From positions 235,558 to 299,557 of the forward strand of contig NZ_LMFQ01000021.1 of NCBI RefSeq assembly GCF_001426905.1: 64,000 nt of DNA, in the 5' to 3' direction. Shown one piece after another: positions 16,568-26,010 of this stretch. The DNA comes from Caulobacter sp. Root1455. GTDB taxonomy: Bacteria > Pseudomonadota > Alphaproteobacteria > Caulobacterales > Caulobacteraceae. Both the position numbers and the translations under genes were made by a program. Numbering within the stretch: position 1 is the stretch's first letter; every line of letters starts with the position of its first letter. The notes beneath the pieces are model-generated. The model was given only the letters and a program-made list of their open reading frames with translations, was not told the origin of the DNA and did no database searches.

Positions 16568-18187
16568 ATGGCGGACGAGATCGACCTGGGAGAGTTCGAC
16601 TATGTGGTGGTCGGCGCCGGCTCCGCGGGCTGCGTGCTGGCCAACCGCCTGTCGGCCGATCCCTCGGTCAAGGTGCTGCTGCTCGAGGCGGGCGGCCGGG
16701 ACGACTGGATCTGGTTCCACATTCCGGTCGGCTACCTGTTCGCCATCGGCCATCCGCGCGCCGACTGGCTGCTGGAGACCGTCGCCCAGACCGGACTCGA
16801 CGGCCGCGCCCTGGCCTATCCGCGCGGCAAGGTGATCGGCGGCTCCTCGTCGATCAACGCCATGATCTACATGCGCGGCCAGGCGCTGGACTATGACGGC
16901 TGGCGCCAGAGAGGGCTCGCGGGCTGGGGATGGGCCGACGTCCTGCCCTATTTCCTGCGCCATGAGGACCACATCGCGCCGAGGGGCGACCATCACCGCT
17001 CGGGCGGCGAATACCGGGTGGAGCACCCCCGGGTGCGCTGGGACATCCTGGACGCCATCCGCCAGGCCGGGGTGCAGGCCGGCGTGCCCGCGGTCGAGGA
17101 CTTCAACGGCGGCGACAATTCGGGCTCGTCCTATTTCCAGGTCAACCAGCGCGCGGGCCGGCGATGGAGCACCGCCTCGGCCTTCCTCAAGCCGGTGCTG
17201 GCGCGCGGCAACCTGCGCCTGGAGACGGGCGTCGAGGTTCAACGGATCGAGCTGGACGGGCGCCGAGTCGTCGGCCTGCGCGCGGTGTGCGGCGGCCATG
17301 TGCTGACCGCCCGCATCGCCGGCGAGCTGATCCTGGCGGCCGGCGCGATCGGCTCGCCTCTGATCCTGCAGCGGTCGGGGATCGGGGACGCGGAGACCTT
17401 GAAGCAGGCCGGCGTCGCCGTACGCCACCACCTGCCGGGCGTCGGCGCCAACCTGCAGGACCACCTGCAGATCCGGCCGGTCTACAAGGTCACGGGCGTG
17501 CGCACCCTCAACACCGACTACGCCAACCTGATCCGGCGCGTGGGCATGGGCATCGACTATGCGCTGCGCCGGTCCGGCCCCCTGACCATGGCCCCCTCGC
17601 AGCTGGGGATGTTCTGCCGCTCGGACCCCAGCCGGGCCACGCCGAACCTGCAGTTCCACTTCCAGCCGCTGAGCCTGGACCGCTGGGGCGAGGGCCTGCA
17701 CCGGTTCGGGGCGTTCACCGCCAGCGTCTGCAACCTGCGCCCCACCAGCCGGGGACGCGTCGGCCTGTCCGGCCCAGGCCTGGCCGACCCGCCGCGGATC
17801 GATCCCAACTACCTGGCCACCTTGGAGGATCGCGACGTCGCGGTCGCCTCGCTGCGCTGGGCGCGCCGGATCGTGAGCCAGCCCGCCCTGGCCCCCTACG
17901 CGCCCGAGGAGTTCCGGCCCGGCGCGGCGATCGAGACGGACGAGGGGCTGCTGGCGGCGGCCAAGGCGCTGGCCACCACGATCTTCCACCCGGTCGGCAC
18001 GGCCGCCATGGGACCGGCCGACGACCCGCTGGCGGTCCTGGACGAGCGCCTGAGGGTGCGCGGCCTGCGGGGCCTGAGGGTGGTGGACGCCTCGGTGATG
18101 CCGGCCATCACCTCCGGCAACACCAACGCCCCCACGGTGATGATCGCCGAGAAGGGCGCGGCGATGATCCTGGAGGATCGGCGATAG
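16568..18187 (+). CDS. GMC-family FAD oxidoreductase (choline/alcohol dehydrogenase-like)
   Basis: A 539-residue flavoprotein. The FAD dinucleotide motif VVGAGSAGCVLANRLS is at residues 14-29, the GMC signature RGKVIGGSSSINAMIYMRG near 86-104 and the second signature GAIGSPLILQRSG near 257. The catalytic pair is His474 in HPVGTAAMG and Asn in SGNTNAP near 516. The family oxidises alcohols such as choline; a choline link would fit the GbsR-like regulator upstream, but no betaine aldehyde dehydrogenase is near. GGAGG precedes the ATG. A short decayed copy of its C-terminal region lies at 19209-19278. Confidence 0.87.
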   Translation: MADEIDLGEFDYVVVGAGSAGCVLANRLSADPSVKVLLLEAGGRDDWIWFHIPVGYLFAIGHPRADWLLETVAQTGLDGRALAYPRGKVIGGSSSINAMIYMRGQALDYDGWRQRGLAGWGWADVLPYFLRHEDHIAPRGDHHRSGGEYRVEHPRVRWDILDAIRQAGVQAGVPAVEDFNGGDNSGSSYFQVNQRAGRRWSTASAFLKPVLARGNLRLETGVEVQRIELDGRRVVGLRAVCGGHVLTARIAGELILAAGAIGSPLILQRSGIGDAETLKQAGVAVRHHLPGVGANLQDHLQIRPVYKVTGVRTLNTDYANLIRRVGMGIDYALRRSGPLTMAPSQLGMFCRSDPSRATPNLQFHFQPLSLDRWGEGLHRFGAFTASVCNLRPTSRGRVGLSGPGLADPPRIDPNYLATLEDRDVAVASLRWARRIVSQPALAPYAPEEFRPGAAIETDEGLLAAAKALATTIFHPVGTAAMGPADDPLAVLDERLRVRGLRGLRVVDASVMPAITSGNTNAPTVMIAEKGAAMILEDRR

Positions 18188-18275
18188 GCCTCCCCACGCA
18201 CGCCAAACCGCAAGATCGGTCGAGCGCGATCCGGCGGCGAGCGACTAACTGGCGCCACCACGGAAAAGGATGACG

Positions 18276-19160
18276 ATGAAGGCGGCGCTTCGAAACTACC
18301 AGGCTCGGATGCGGCGGGTGCTGGACTATGTCGACCAGCATCTCGACGGTGATCTGGACCTTGAAACGGTGAGCCGCGTCGCGGCCTTCTCCAAATTCCA
18401 TTTCCACCGGCAGTTCATGGCGACCTTCGGGTTGTCGGTGCATCGCTACGTCCAGCTCGCCCGCCTGAAACGCGCCTCGCACCAGCTTGCCTCGAAGGAC
18501 GCTCACAGCGTCACGGAGATCGCGATGGAAGCTGGTTATGACGCGCCGGACGCCTTCGCCCGCGCCTTTCGGCGCAGGTTCGGACAATCGCCTTCGTCGT
18601 TCCGGAAATCGCCCGACTGGGCGCCGTGGCTTGCGGCCTTCGGGCCTTTGGACAATGCCAGGAGCAAGCTCATGCACATCACCTACACCCCCGACGACGT
18701 CTCTATCCGCCAAGTCCCCCCGACGCCGGTGGCGATCCTGGAGCATCGCGGCGACCGGGCGACGCTCGGCGCCACGATCGAGCGGTTCATCGCCTGGCGC
18801 AAAGCCGCGGGCCTGTCGCCCGAGACGAGCTCGACCTTCAACATCTTCCGGTCCGAAAGGATTCCCGAAAACCCCGCCGACTACAGCATGGACCTCTGCA
18901 TCGGCACCGATCGGCCGATCGCGCCCGACGACGAGATCATGAAGGCCGGCGAGATCCCCGGCGGACGCTGCGCGGTGCTGCGCGTCGTCCACGACACCCA
19001 CAACCTCGAGCCGGCAGCGCTCTACCTTTACCGGGATTGGCTTCCCGCCAGCGGTGAGGAAGCCCGGGACTTCCCGGTCTATTGCCAGCGGCACTTCTCG
19101 TTCCCGCCGAACGCGTCGGTGCACGAGGTGGTCGTCGAACTGTTCCTGCCGCTCAAATAA
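18276..19160 (+). CDS. AraC-family regulator with GyrI-like effector domain
   Basis: A 294-residue protein. Residues 1-105 carry the two AraC helix-turn-helix motifs (LDLETVSRVAAFSKFHFHRQF and VTEIAMEAGYDAPDAFARAFRRRFGQSP). Residues about 135-294 are a GyrI-like small-molecule-binding domain (RQVPPTPVAILEHRG to VVVELFLPL). This is the layout of Rob and SbmC-linked regulators that respond to toxic or hydrophobic compounds. AAAAGGA 5 bases upstream favours ATG 18276 over ATG 18270. The gene ends at a strong hairpin. Confidence 0.87.
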   Translation: MKAALRNYQARMRRVLDYVDQHLDGDLDLETVSRVAAFSKFHFHRQFMATFGLSVHRYVQLARLKRASHQLASKDAHSVTEIAMEAGYDAPDAFARAFRRRFGQSPSSFRKSPDWAPWLAAFGPLDNARSKLMHITYTPDDVSIRQVPPTPVAILEHRGDRATLGATIERFIAWRKAAGLSPETSSTFNIFRSERIPENPADYSMDLCIGTDRPIAPDDEIMKAGEIPGGRCAVLRVVHDTHNLEPAALYLYRDWLPASGEEARDFPVYCQRHFSFPPNASVHEVVVELFLPLK

Positions 19161-19177
19161 CGACAGGCGCACGAAAA

Positions 19178-19206
19178 GGACGGTTCGGCGGCGAGCCGAA
19201 CCGTCC
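19178..19206 (+). terminator. Strong hairpin after the AraC/GyrI gene
   Basis: GGACGGTTCGGC (19178-19189) and GCCGAACCGTCC (19195-19206) form a perfect 12-bp stem with a 5-base loop, 17 bases after the stop. There is an A run before it but no clear T run after it. It directly abuts the oxidoreductase fragment. Confidence 0.65.
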
Positions 19207-19208
19207 AG

Positions 19209-19278
19209 GCGGCCAAGGCGTTGGCCGCCACGATCTGCCACCCGGTCGGTACGGCCGCCATGGTAACCGCCGACGATC
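19209..19278 (+). pseudogene. Fragment of a GMC oxidoreductase C-terminal region
   Basis: This stretch reads AAKALAATICHPVGTAAM and continues VTADDP before a stop at 19287. It matches residues 464-487 of the complete GMC oxidoreductase encoded at 16568-18187 at 20 of 24 positions, including the catalytic-His motif HPVGTAAM; the DNA matches closely too (compare 17957-18027). It has no start, no FAD-binding part and begins right after a terminator hairpin. It is therefore debris of a duplicated or lost GMC gene, not a working gene. Confidence 0.8.
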
Positions 19279-19279
19279 C

Positions 19280-20098
19280 TCAGACATAAGGGGCCCACAT
19301 GAAGGCGATCGTTCCGAAGACGCCGGCCGCCGTGAAGCCGGAAGCGACCGCGATCAAGGCCGCCGTCAGGGCCTTGCGGACGCCGTCGGCGCTCCTCTCG
19401 GCCGCGCCGTATAGCTCCAGGAAGGCCAGCGGGATCAGGTAGCTGCCGAAGGTCATGACGATGTCGGCCGGTCCCGACATGTCCTTCGTCATGCCCACCG
19501 GCCCCCGATTGACGACGATCCAGCCCATCAGACCCACCCGCAGGAACCAGACCCCGCTGACCACCATGAAGGTGCGCAGGGCCCAGCGCCGGTGCTGTTC
19601 GAACCGCCGCTTGATCGCGTGCCGCCAGGCCAGGCCGGCGAAGATCAGGATGAGAAGGCTGTTGATCAGGATCGCGACGGCCGAGATCACCGAAAGATAG
19701 GTTCCCCTGACGACCGCCAGCCAGACACCGCTCAGCGCCATGAAAATGGCGACGACGAGAAAGGTCCGACCGGTCCAGCGATGCAGCCTGGGCCATTTGC
19801 GGCGCAGCCCGGGGATCATCTGCATCAGACCGCCCAGCGTCACGACCGACGCCAGCAGGACGTGGGCCGCGAAGACGATGTTGCCCGCGTCGTCGCCTTT
19901 TATGTAGCCGTCGATCAGGGGCTTGTCGTTCCAGCCGGCGAAGTTTCCGGTCGCGGTGCGCACCCCATAGAAGGCGAGGATGAAGCCGATGAAGGCGGCC
20001 TGGCCGATGGCGGCGACGGCGAACCAAAGGACGCCCGCCCAACGCAGGGCGGTCGCCCCGGCGCTTCGCGGGAACGGTGGCGAGGATGGGATCGACAT
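19280..20098 (-). CDS. DUF2306 membrane protein
   Basis: A 272-residue integral membrane protein with about seven hydrophobic segments. The histidine-bearing stretches VFAAHVLLASVVTLGGLMQMIPGLR (a first-His helix) and PRLHRWTGRTFLV, then EQHRRWALRTF, are typical of DUF2306 proteins, whose conserved His residues suggest haem or metal binding. Its role is unknown. AGGAGG lies just before the start. It is divergent from an AraC-type gene that also has membrane helices, and the two are probably functionally linked. Confidence 0.82.
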   Translation of the reverse strand: MSIPSSPPFPRSAGATALRWAGVLWFAVAAIGQAAFIGFILAFYGVRTATGNFAGWNDKPLIDGYIKGDDAGNIVFAAHVLLASVVTLGGLMQMIPGLRRKWPRLHRWTGRTFLVVAIFMALSGVWLAVVRGTYLSVISAVAILINSLLILIFAGLAWRHAIKRRFEQHRRWALRTFMVVSGVWFLRVGLMGWIVVNRGPVGMTKDMSGPADIVMTFGSYLIPLAFLELYGAAERSADGVRKALTAALIAVASGFTAAGVFGTIAFMWAPYV

Positions 20099-20264
20099 GG
20101 CGCCTCCTGACGCGACCTCCAGGCTGAGGCCGATGGCAGGGATGGCGGCGACGCGGGCGCGGGGTCTCGCCGATTTGGAATTCGGCTAGAGATATTTTGT
20201 CGAGGACGCGCGCGCCGGTGGACAAGGCCGGGCGCCGAGGGGCAATTTCGAGGGGGAGGAACGT

Positions 20265-21266
20265 ATGCCATCGGCGGCGACATCCGGCACTTCGATCGCG
20301 GCCATGGGGAAAGGCCTCCGGCCGCGCGGGCGGCTGCAGGTTCATGCGGCGATCGCGACGGCGTCGTTCGTCTGCTACATCCTCGGGCGGCTCGTTGATG
20401 GCGGCGCCTCGACGGCCTTCTCGGTCATCGGCGTCGGAGCCTGCGGCTGGGCCTGGCTGGCGACCCGGGCCCTGTTCGATCCGGCCGAGCGCGATGCGCG
20501 ATGGGCTCGCGTCGTCGGTCTGGTCGTGGCGCTGAGCGGGGCCCTTTCGGTCCTTGCCCCGGCGGGGGGCCTGATCTGGCGTGTCGCCGACAACACCTAT
20601 GCCCTGAGCGGCTCGACCGCGCTGCTGCTGACCTTCGTCGAACCCTTCCATCGCTATACGCGCGATCTGCCGGACGCCGAGAAGCGGTTCCGGTTCGCCT
20701 TCGTCGCGATCTACGCCGTCTTGGTGGCGGTCTCGGTCATGGGGCTGCGCGCCGTCGGCGAAGGACCCGACGAGGCCATGCGGGACGACCTGGCCAAGAG
20801 CGCCTGCGCCGTCATGGGGCTCGCGGCCCTCTTGGCCGCGGTGCGGTTTCGACGGGGCCATCCGCTGGCGACGCGGACCACCACGGCGCCGCGCCGCGCG
20901 CCGACCGAGGACGACGCGCGGCTGGCCGAACGCCTTCGACGGTTGTTGATCGACGAGGCCCTCGACAGTCGGCCCGAGCTCAAGATCGGCGATGTCGCCG
21001 CGCGGCTGGGCGAGCCCGAGCACCGGATCTCCCAGTGCATCGGCACGGCGCTCGGCTTCCCGAACTTCAACCGCTGGATCAACCACCACCGGATCGCGCG
21101 GGCCAAGCGGATGCTCGCCCACCCGGACGAGCGGCGGTCGATCCTGGAGATCGCCTTCGCCTGCGGCTTCGCCTCCCTCGGTCCGTTCAACCGCGCCTTC
21201 CGGGACGAGGTCGGAACCACCCCTCGGGCCTATCGCTCAGCGGCACGGACGAGCGTGGAAGGCTAG
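20265..21266 (+). CDS. AraC-type regulator with N-terminal membrane domain
   Basis: A 333-residue protein. Residues about 25-205 hold five to six hydrophobic segments (for example 28-44, 48-66, 83-106, 120-128 and 145-162). The C-terminus, about 220-325, is an AraC-type DNA-binding domain (IGDVAARLGEPEHRISQCIG, RSILEIAFACGFASLGPFNRAFRDEVGTTP). This layout is that of membrane-bound AraC regulators that could sense membrane or periplasmic signals. GGGGGAGGA precedes the ATG. It faces away from the DUF2306 gene across a 166-base divergent promoter. Confidence 0.85.
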   Translation: MPSAATSGTSIAAMGKGLRPRGRLQVHAAIATASFVCYILGRLVDGGASTAFSVIGVGACGWAWLATRALFDPAERDARWARVVGLVVALSGALSVLAPAGGLIWRVADNTYALSGSTALLLTFVEPFHRYTRDLPDAEKRFRFAFVAIYAVLVAVSVMGLRAVGEGPDEAMRDDLAKSACAVMGLAALLAAVRFRRGHPLATRTTTAPRRAPTEDDARLAERLRRLLIDEALDSRPELKIGDVAARLGEPEHRISQCIGTALGFPNFNRWINHHRIARAKRMLAHPDERRSILEIAFACGFASLGPFNRAFRDEVGTTPRAYRSAARTSVEG

Positions 21267-21296
21267 GCCGGACCGAGACTTTAGGCGCACCTGGAT

Positions 21297-21431
21297 CCTT
21301 CTCCCCTTGCGGGAAAAGGTGGCCTGCGAAGCAGGTCGGATGAGGGGTCGAAAGCCCTCTCCGGAAAGATCTGAGAGCCCCCTCACCCGACCCCACGTCG
21401 TGGGGCCACCCTCTCCCGCAAGGGGAGAGGG
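21297..21431. repeat. Intergenic inverted repeat (28-bp arms)
   Basis: Arms at 21297-21324 and 21404-21431 match at 25 of 28 positions (core CTCCCCTTGCGGG / CCCGCAAGGGGAG). It lies between the convergent AraC-type and alaS genes, which suits a two-way terminator. Similar CTCCCC...GGGGAG elements recur at 24219-24358, 24474-24492, 27625-27739 and 36630-36736. Confidence 0.75.
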
Positions 21432-21443
21432 ATTGAAGTGCGA

Positions 21444-24092
21444 TCAGCCCGCGAGCGCGGCCTTGATGGCGTCCAGGCCGTCCTGGGCCTTGGAGGCGTC
21501 CGGGGCGCCGCCCTGGGCGAAGTCGGCCTTGCCGCCCGCGCCTTGGCCGCCCATGGCCAGGACCGCGGCCTTGGCCAGGTCGGCGGCGCTGAACTTGCCG
21601 ACCAGGTCGGCGGTCACGGCCACGGTGACGGCGGCCTTGCCGTCGGTGGTCCCGACCAGGGCCACGACGCCCGAGGCCAGCTGCTTCTTGAATTCCTCGG
21701 CCACGCCGCGCAGCTCCTTGCCGCCGACGCCGTCCAGGACGCGGGCGATCAGGGCCACGCCGTCGACGTCTTCAGGACCCGCCGCGCCGCCGCCCGAGCC
21801 GCCGCCCAGGGCCAGCTGCTTCTTGGCCTCGGCCAGTTGCTTTTCCAGGGCCTTGCGTTCGGCGACCAGGGCGTCGACGCGGGCCAGGACCTCGGCGACC
21901 GGGGTCTTGAACTGGTCGGCCAGGGCCTTGGCGACGCCGGCCTGATCCAGCAGGAAGCGGCGGGCCGCCTCGCCGGTCAGGGCCTCGATGCGGCGAACGC
22001 CGGCCGCCACGCCTTGTTCCGAGACGATCTTGAACAGGGCGATGTCGCCGGTGCGGGCCACGTGGGTGCCGCCGCACAGCTCGACGGAATAGGCTTTACC
22101 GGTCTCTGTCAGCGACTCGCCCAGGGTCAGCACCCGGACGCTGTCGCCGTACTTCTCGCCGAACAGCGCCACGGCGCCGGCCTCGATGGCCTCCTGGGGG
22201 GCCATCTCCTTGGTCTCGGCCGGGACGTTCTGGCGGATCACGGCGTTCACTTCGGCCTCGATGCGCTCGATCTCGTCGGCGGTCAGCGGGCCTCCGTGGC
22301 TGAAGTCGAAGCGCATGCGGTCGCCGTCGACCATCTGGCCCTTCTGGGCGACGTGCGGGCCCAGCACATGGTGCAGGGCGGCGTGCACCAGGTGGGCGGC
22401 CGAGTGGTTGGCGCGGGTGGTGGTGCGCTTGTCGGCGTTGACCGAGGCCACGACCTGGTCGCCGACCTTCAGCGGGCCGGCCAATTCGACGCGGTGCACA
22501 TAGAGGTCCCCGGCCTGCTTCTGGGTGTCGCTCACGCGGCTTTCGACGCCATTGGCCTCGATCACGCCGGTGTCGCCAGCCTGGCCGCCGCTCTCGGCGT
22601 AGAAGCTGGTGCGGTCCAGCAGGACGTCGACGCTCGCGCCCTTGTCGGCCGACTGGACTTGAGCGCCGTCCAGAACGATGGCCTTCACGGTTCCGGTGGT
22701 CTCGGTGTTGTCATAGCCGACGAAATTGGTCGGGCCGTTGGCCTCGCGGATCGGGAACCAGGCGGCGGCCGCGCCCTGCTGGCCCGAGCCGGCCCAGTTG
22801 GCGCGCGCCATGGTGCGCTGGCGGTCCATGGCCACGTCGAAGCCGTCGGTGTCGACCGTGATGCCCTTGGCGCGCACGGCGTCCTGGGTCAGGTCCAGCG
22901 GGAAGCCGTAGGTGTCGTACAGCTTGAACGCGGTCTCGCCGTCCAGCACGCCGCCGGCCGTCAGGTTGGCGGTGGCTTCATCGAGCAGGCCCATGCCGCG
23001 GCCCAGGGTGACGCGGAAGCGCTCTTCCTCCTGGCGCAGGGTCTCGACGATCGAGGCCTCGGCGCGGCGCAGCTCGGGATAGGCCTGGCCCATCTCGGCC
23101 ACCAGGGTCGGGGCCAGGCGGTGCATCAGGGGCTCGTTGGCGCCCAACAGATAGGCGTGGCGCATGGCCCGACGCATGATCCGGCGCAGGACGTAGCCGC
23201 GGCCTTCGTTCGACGGGGTGACGCCGTCGGCCAGCAGGAACGAGGACGAGCGCAGGTGGTCGGCGATCACCCGGTGCGACGGCGCCTGGGCGCCCTCGGC
23301 CTTGACGCCGGTGAGCTCGACGCTGGCGGCGATCAGCGCCTTGAACAGGTCGATGTCGTAGTTGTCGTGCACGCCCTGCAGGACGGCGGCGACGCGCTCC
23401 AGGCCCATGCCGGTGTCGATCGACGGCTTGGGCAGCGAGACGCGCTCGCCGCCGGCCATCTGCTCGAACTGCATGAAGACCAGGTTCCAGATCTCGATGA
23501 ACCGGTCGCCGTCCTCGTCGGGGCTGCCGGGAGGGCCGCCGGGGATGTGGGGGCCGTGGTCGAAGAAGATCTCCGAGCACGGACCGCAGGGACCGGTGTC
23601 GCCCATCGACCAGAAATTGTCGTTGGTCGGGATGCGGATGATGCGGTCGTCGCCGAGGCCGGCGATCTTCTTCCAGAGATCGGCCGCCTCGTCGTCGGTG
23701 TGGTAGACGGTGACCAGCAGCTTGTCCTTGGGCAGGGCGAAGTCGCGGGTCAGCAGGGTCCAGGCGTGGTGGATCGCCTGTTCCTTGAAATAGTCGCCGA
23801 ACGAGAAGTTGCCCAGCATCTCGAAGAACGTGTGGTGGCGGGCCGTGTAGCCGACATTGTCCAGGTCGTTGTGCTTGCCGCCGGCCCGGACGCACTTCTG
23901 CGACGAGGTCGCGCGCGGATGCGGCGGGGTCTCGGCGCCCGTGAACACGTTCTTGAACGGCACCATGCCGGCGTTGACGAACAGCAGGGTCGGATCGTTC
24001 TGCGGCACCAGCGGCGCCGAAGGGACGATGGCGTGATCGGCCGCGCCGAAATAGTTCAGGAAGGTGCTGCGGATCTCGTTCAGGCTGGGCAT
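21444..24092 (-). CDS. alaS: Alanyl-tRNA synthetase
   Basis: An 882-residue enzyme of normal family length that charges tRNA-Ala. Class II motifs are at the N-terminus ([52 protein letters not shown]). The editing domain carries [12 protein letters not shown] and the metal-binding [12 protein letters not shown], and the C-terminal C-Ala domain follows a coiled stretch near residues 715-745 and a Gly-rich GGGSGGG linker. The start ATG 24092 is the one that gives the family N-terminus. recA lies upstream on the same strand, 574 bases away, as in C. crescentus. Confidence 0.97.
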   Translation of the reverse strand: MPSLNEIRSTFLNYFGAADHAIVPSAPLVPQNDPTLLFVNAGMVPFKNVFTGAETPPHPRATSSQKCVRAGGKHNDLDNVGYTARHHTFFEMLGNFSFGDYFKEQAIHHAWTLLTRDFALPKDKLLVTVYHTDDEAADLWKKIAGLGDDRIIRIPTNDNFWSMGDTGPCGPCSEIFFDHGPHIPGGPPGSPDEDGDRFIEIWNLVFMQFEQMAGGERVSLPKPSIDTGMGLERVAAVLQGVHDNYDIDLFKALIAASVELTGVKAEGAQAPSHRVIADHLRSSSFLLADGVTPSNEGRGYVLRRIMRRAMRHAYLLGANEPLMHRLAPTLVAEMGQAYPELRRAEASIVETLRQEEERFRVTLGRGMGLLDEATANLTAGGVLDGETAFKLYDTYGFPLDLTQDAVRAKGITVDTDGFDVAMDRQRTMARANWAGSGQQGAAAAWFPIREANGPTNFVGYDNTETTGTVKAIVLDGAQVQSADKGASVDVLLDRTSFYAESGGQAGDTGVIEANGVESRVSDTQKQAGDLYVHRVELAGPLKVGDQVVASVNADKRTTTRANHSAAHLVHAALHHVLGPHVAQKGQMVDGDRMRFDFSHGGPLTADEIERIEAEVNAVIRQNVPAETKEMAPQEAIEAGAVALFGEKYGDSVRVLTLGESLTETGKAYSVELCGGTHVARTGDIALFKIVSEQGVAAGVRRIEALTGEAARRFLLDQAGVAKALADQFKTPVAEVLARVDALVAERKALEKQLAEAKKQLALGGGSGGGAAGPEDVDGVALIARVLDGVGGKELRGVAEEFKKQLASGVVALVGTTDGKAAVTVAVTADLVGKFSAADLAKAAVLAMGGQGAGGKADFAQGGAPDASKAQDGLDAIKAALAG

Positions 24093-24218
24093 AGGCGTCT
24101 CGGGCGTTCGTACTGAATCCGGTGGACCCGGAAGTTGGCGCTGCATAGCGCGGTTTCAAGCGATGTGGAAATCGCGTTGGCGGTCGGGAGGCGCGGAAGC
24201 TTGTCGCATGTCTCTTCA

Positions 24219-24358
24219 AGGACCTTCCCCGTGGGGGCGGTGTCGGCGGCGCCGGCGGAGGGGAATGATAGGCGGGCGGCCCTGGCCCGGATCGACCCGT
24301 CCCAAATCTCCCCCCACCGATCGCTACGCGATCGCCTCCCCCACAGGGGGAGGGTCCT
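24219..24358. repeat. Intergenic inverted repeat
   Basis: AGGACCTTCCCC-GTGGGGG at 24219-24237 is mirrored at 24338-24358 with two small differences. The interior includes the short palindrome CGATCGCTACGCGATCG (about 24318-24334). It belongs to the same CTCCCC/GGGGAG class as the elements at 21297 and 27625. Confidence 0.65.
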
Positions 24359-24473
24359 TTGACAGCGGCCGGCGGCGTGCCCCCGGAACCTTTGGGCGAC
24401 CTCCCCCGAGGATGCGGATTGGCGGTCAGCTCAGCAGCCCCCCCCGTCGCCCCGGACCTTGTCCGGCGCGCCA

Positions 24474-24492
24474 CCTCCCCCTGAGGGGGAGG
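24474..24492. repeat. Compact CCTCCCCC/GGGGGAGG hairpin
   Basis: Eight-base arms CCTCCCCC and GGGGGAGG flank TGA. It is a half-size relative of the neighbouring long inverted repeats. Confidence 0.55.
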
Positions 24493-24625
24493 AGGGGAGG
24501 ACCAACGAAATCGGACGCCTGGCATGGGGTCCAGGCGTCCGGGGATCGCGGCCGACCGGGCGGTGTGCGCGGCGGGCTATAAGGCGGGGGTCGCCCGCTG
24601 CGGGCGGCGGCCGCGAAACCTTCGA

Positions 24626-24658
24626 CCGGTCCAGGCGCCCGAAGGCGGCCTGGACCGG
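24626..24658 (-). terminator. Probable recA terminator
   Basis: CCGGTCCAGGC and GCCTGGACCGG are perfect 11-bp arms around an inner GCC-CGAA-GGC stem, 8 bases past the recA stop. The stem is strong; a U run is not obvious. Confidence 0.65.
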
Positions 24659-24665
24659 GGAAGTC

Positions 24666-25736
24666 CTATTCTTCGCCGTCGTCTTCGGGACCGCCGACCA
24701 GCAGTTCTTCCTCGATCTTCCGGGAAGACTGGCGCACGGCGATCTCGATCTCGGCGGCCAGGTCCTTGTTGGCCTTGAGGAACTCGCGGACGTTATCGCG
24801 GCCCTGGCCGATGCGTTGGCTGTTGTACGAGAACCAGGAGCCGGCCTTGTCGATGATCCCGGCCTTGACGCCCAGGTCGATGATCTCGCCCAGCTTGGAG
24901 ATGCCCTCGCCGTACATGATGTCGAACTCGACCTCGCGGAACGGCGGGGCCACCTTGTTCTTGACCACCTTGACCCGGACGTTGTTGCCGACGATCTCGT
25001 CGCGGTTCTTGATCGAACCGGTGCGGCGGATGTCGAGGCGGACCGAGGCGTAGAACTTCAGGGCGTTGCCGCCGGTGGTGGTTTCCGGGCTGCCGTACAT
25101 CACCCCGATCTTGTGACGGATCTGGTTGATGAAGATGACGATGGTGTTGGCCTTGTTGATCGAGGCGGTCAGCTTGCGCAGGGCCTGGCTCATCAGACGC
25201 GCTTGCAGGCCCGGCAGGCTGTCGCCCATCTCGCCTTCGATTTCGGCCTTGGGGGTCAGGGCCGCGACGGAGTCGATGACCACGATGTCGACGGCGCCCG
25301 AGCGCACCAGGGTGTCGGTGATCTCCAGGGCCTGTTCGCCGTTGTCGGGCTGCGAGACCAGAAGGTTGTCCAGATTGACGCCCAGCTTGAAGGCGTAGCC
25401 CGGATCCAGGGCGTGCTCGGCGTCGACGAACGCGGCGGTGCCGCCGGCCTTCTGGCATTCGGCCACCACGTGCAGGGCCAGGGTCGTCTTGCCCGAGCTT
25501 TCCGGACCGTAGATCTCGATCACCCGCCCCTTGGGCAGGCCGCCGATGCCGAGCGCGATGTCCAGGCCGAGCGAGCCGGTGGAGATCGACTCGATCTCGA
25601 CCTTGCCCTTTTCGCCCAGCTTCATCACCGAGCCCTTGCCGAACGCGCGGTCGATCTGGGCCAGCGCGGCTTCCAGAGCCCGTTGCTTGTCGCCGTCTTC
25701 TTTGCCCACGAGTTTCAAAGCCGCCTGATTGCTCAT
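24666..25736 (-). CDS. recA: RecA recombinase
   Basis: A 356-residue RecA of normal length. Walker A GPESSGKT is at 77-84, Walker B is in [17 protein letters not shown], and the DNA-binding loops are seen as [18 protein letters not shown] and [18 protein letters not shown]. It drives strand exchange and triggers LexA self-cleavage in the SOS response. The tail is acidic (GGPEDDGEE). An alphaproteobacterial SOS box lies about 110 bases upstream (25844-25858), so LexA control is expected. Confidence 0.98.
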   Translation of the reverse strand: MSNQAALKLVGKEDGDKQRALEAALAQIDRAFGKGSVMKLGEKGKVEIESISTGSLGLDIALGIGGLPKGRVIEIYGPESSGKTTLALHVVAECQKAGGTAAFVDAEHALDPGYAFKLGVNLDNLLVSQPDNGEQALEITDTLVRSGAVDIVVIDSVAALTPKAEIEGEMGDSLPGLQARLMSQALRKLTASINKANTIVIFINQIRHKIGVMYGSPETTTGGNALKFYASVRLDIRRTGSIKNRDEIVGNNVRVKVVKNKVAPPFREVEFDIMYGEGISKLGEIIDLGVKAGIIDKAGSWFSYNSQRIGQGRDNVREFLKANKDLAAEIEIAVRQSSRKIEEELLVGGPEDDGEE

Positions 25737-25843
25737 TGGAGAGGTCCGCCCTTATTTCATGATTCCAACAGCCGGATCGGAGGTTCGCGACCGCCGCGCC
25801 CACCCGCCTGTGGAATGATTAATGCGTACATGGTTTGTTCTAT

Positions 25844-25858
25844 GTTCGCAACATGTTC
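25844..25858 (-). promoter_or_regulatory. SOS (LexA) box of recA
   Basis: GTTCGCAACATGTTC is an exact GTTC-N7-GTTC match, the LexA site of alphaproteobacteria; on the recA strand it reads GAAC-N7-GAAC. It stands between recA and the divergent EAL gene, so it could in principle affect both, although its distance fits recA best. Confidence 0.88.
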
Positions 25859-26010
25859 TTACTCTAGAGACCGGATACGTCAGAACCGGTTGCATGAAAC
25901 GCGGCCCATGCGACAATTTCTCCACCCTGAAGGCGACGAGGAGCGCTGGAGCTCAACCCGGCCTTAACGACGCTCCGTCATCCTGCCCCCTCTCCGGGGG
26001 ACCTTCCGTC

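Larger units (their letters stand above)
24093..24665. other. Long alaS-recA intergenic region
   Basis: No gene is visible in these 573 bases. They hold an inverted repeat at 24219-24358, a compact hairpin at 24474-24492 and the probable recA terminator at 24626-24658. The remainder near 24093-24210 should contain the alaS promoter. Confidence 0.55.

Noticed and set aside
14984..21122. Two very long antisense reading frames of about 1000 codons on the minus strand (14984-17989 and 18108-21122)
   Set aside because: They lie opposite well-supported genes, have Arg/Gly/Ala-rich low-complexity translations and no domain signals. High third-position GC makes such frames common.
25822..26010. Longer N-terminus for the EAL protein from ATG 25822 or 25894
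   Set aside because: It would make the SOS box coding, has no ribosome site and adds a sequence without protein-like pattern; TTG 26011 has a good ribosome site.
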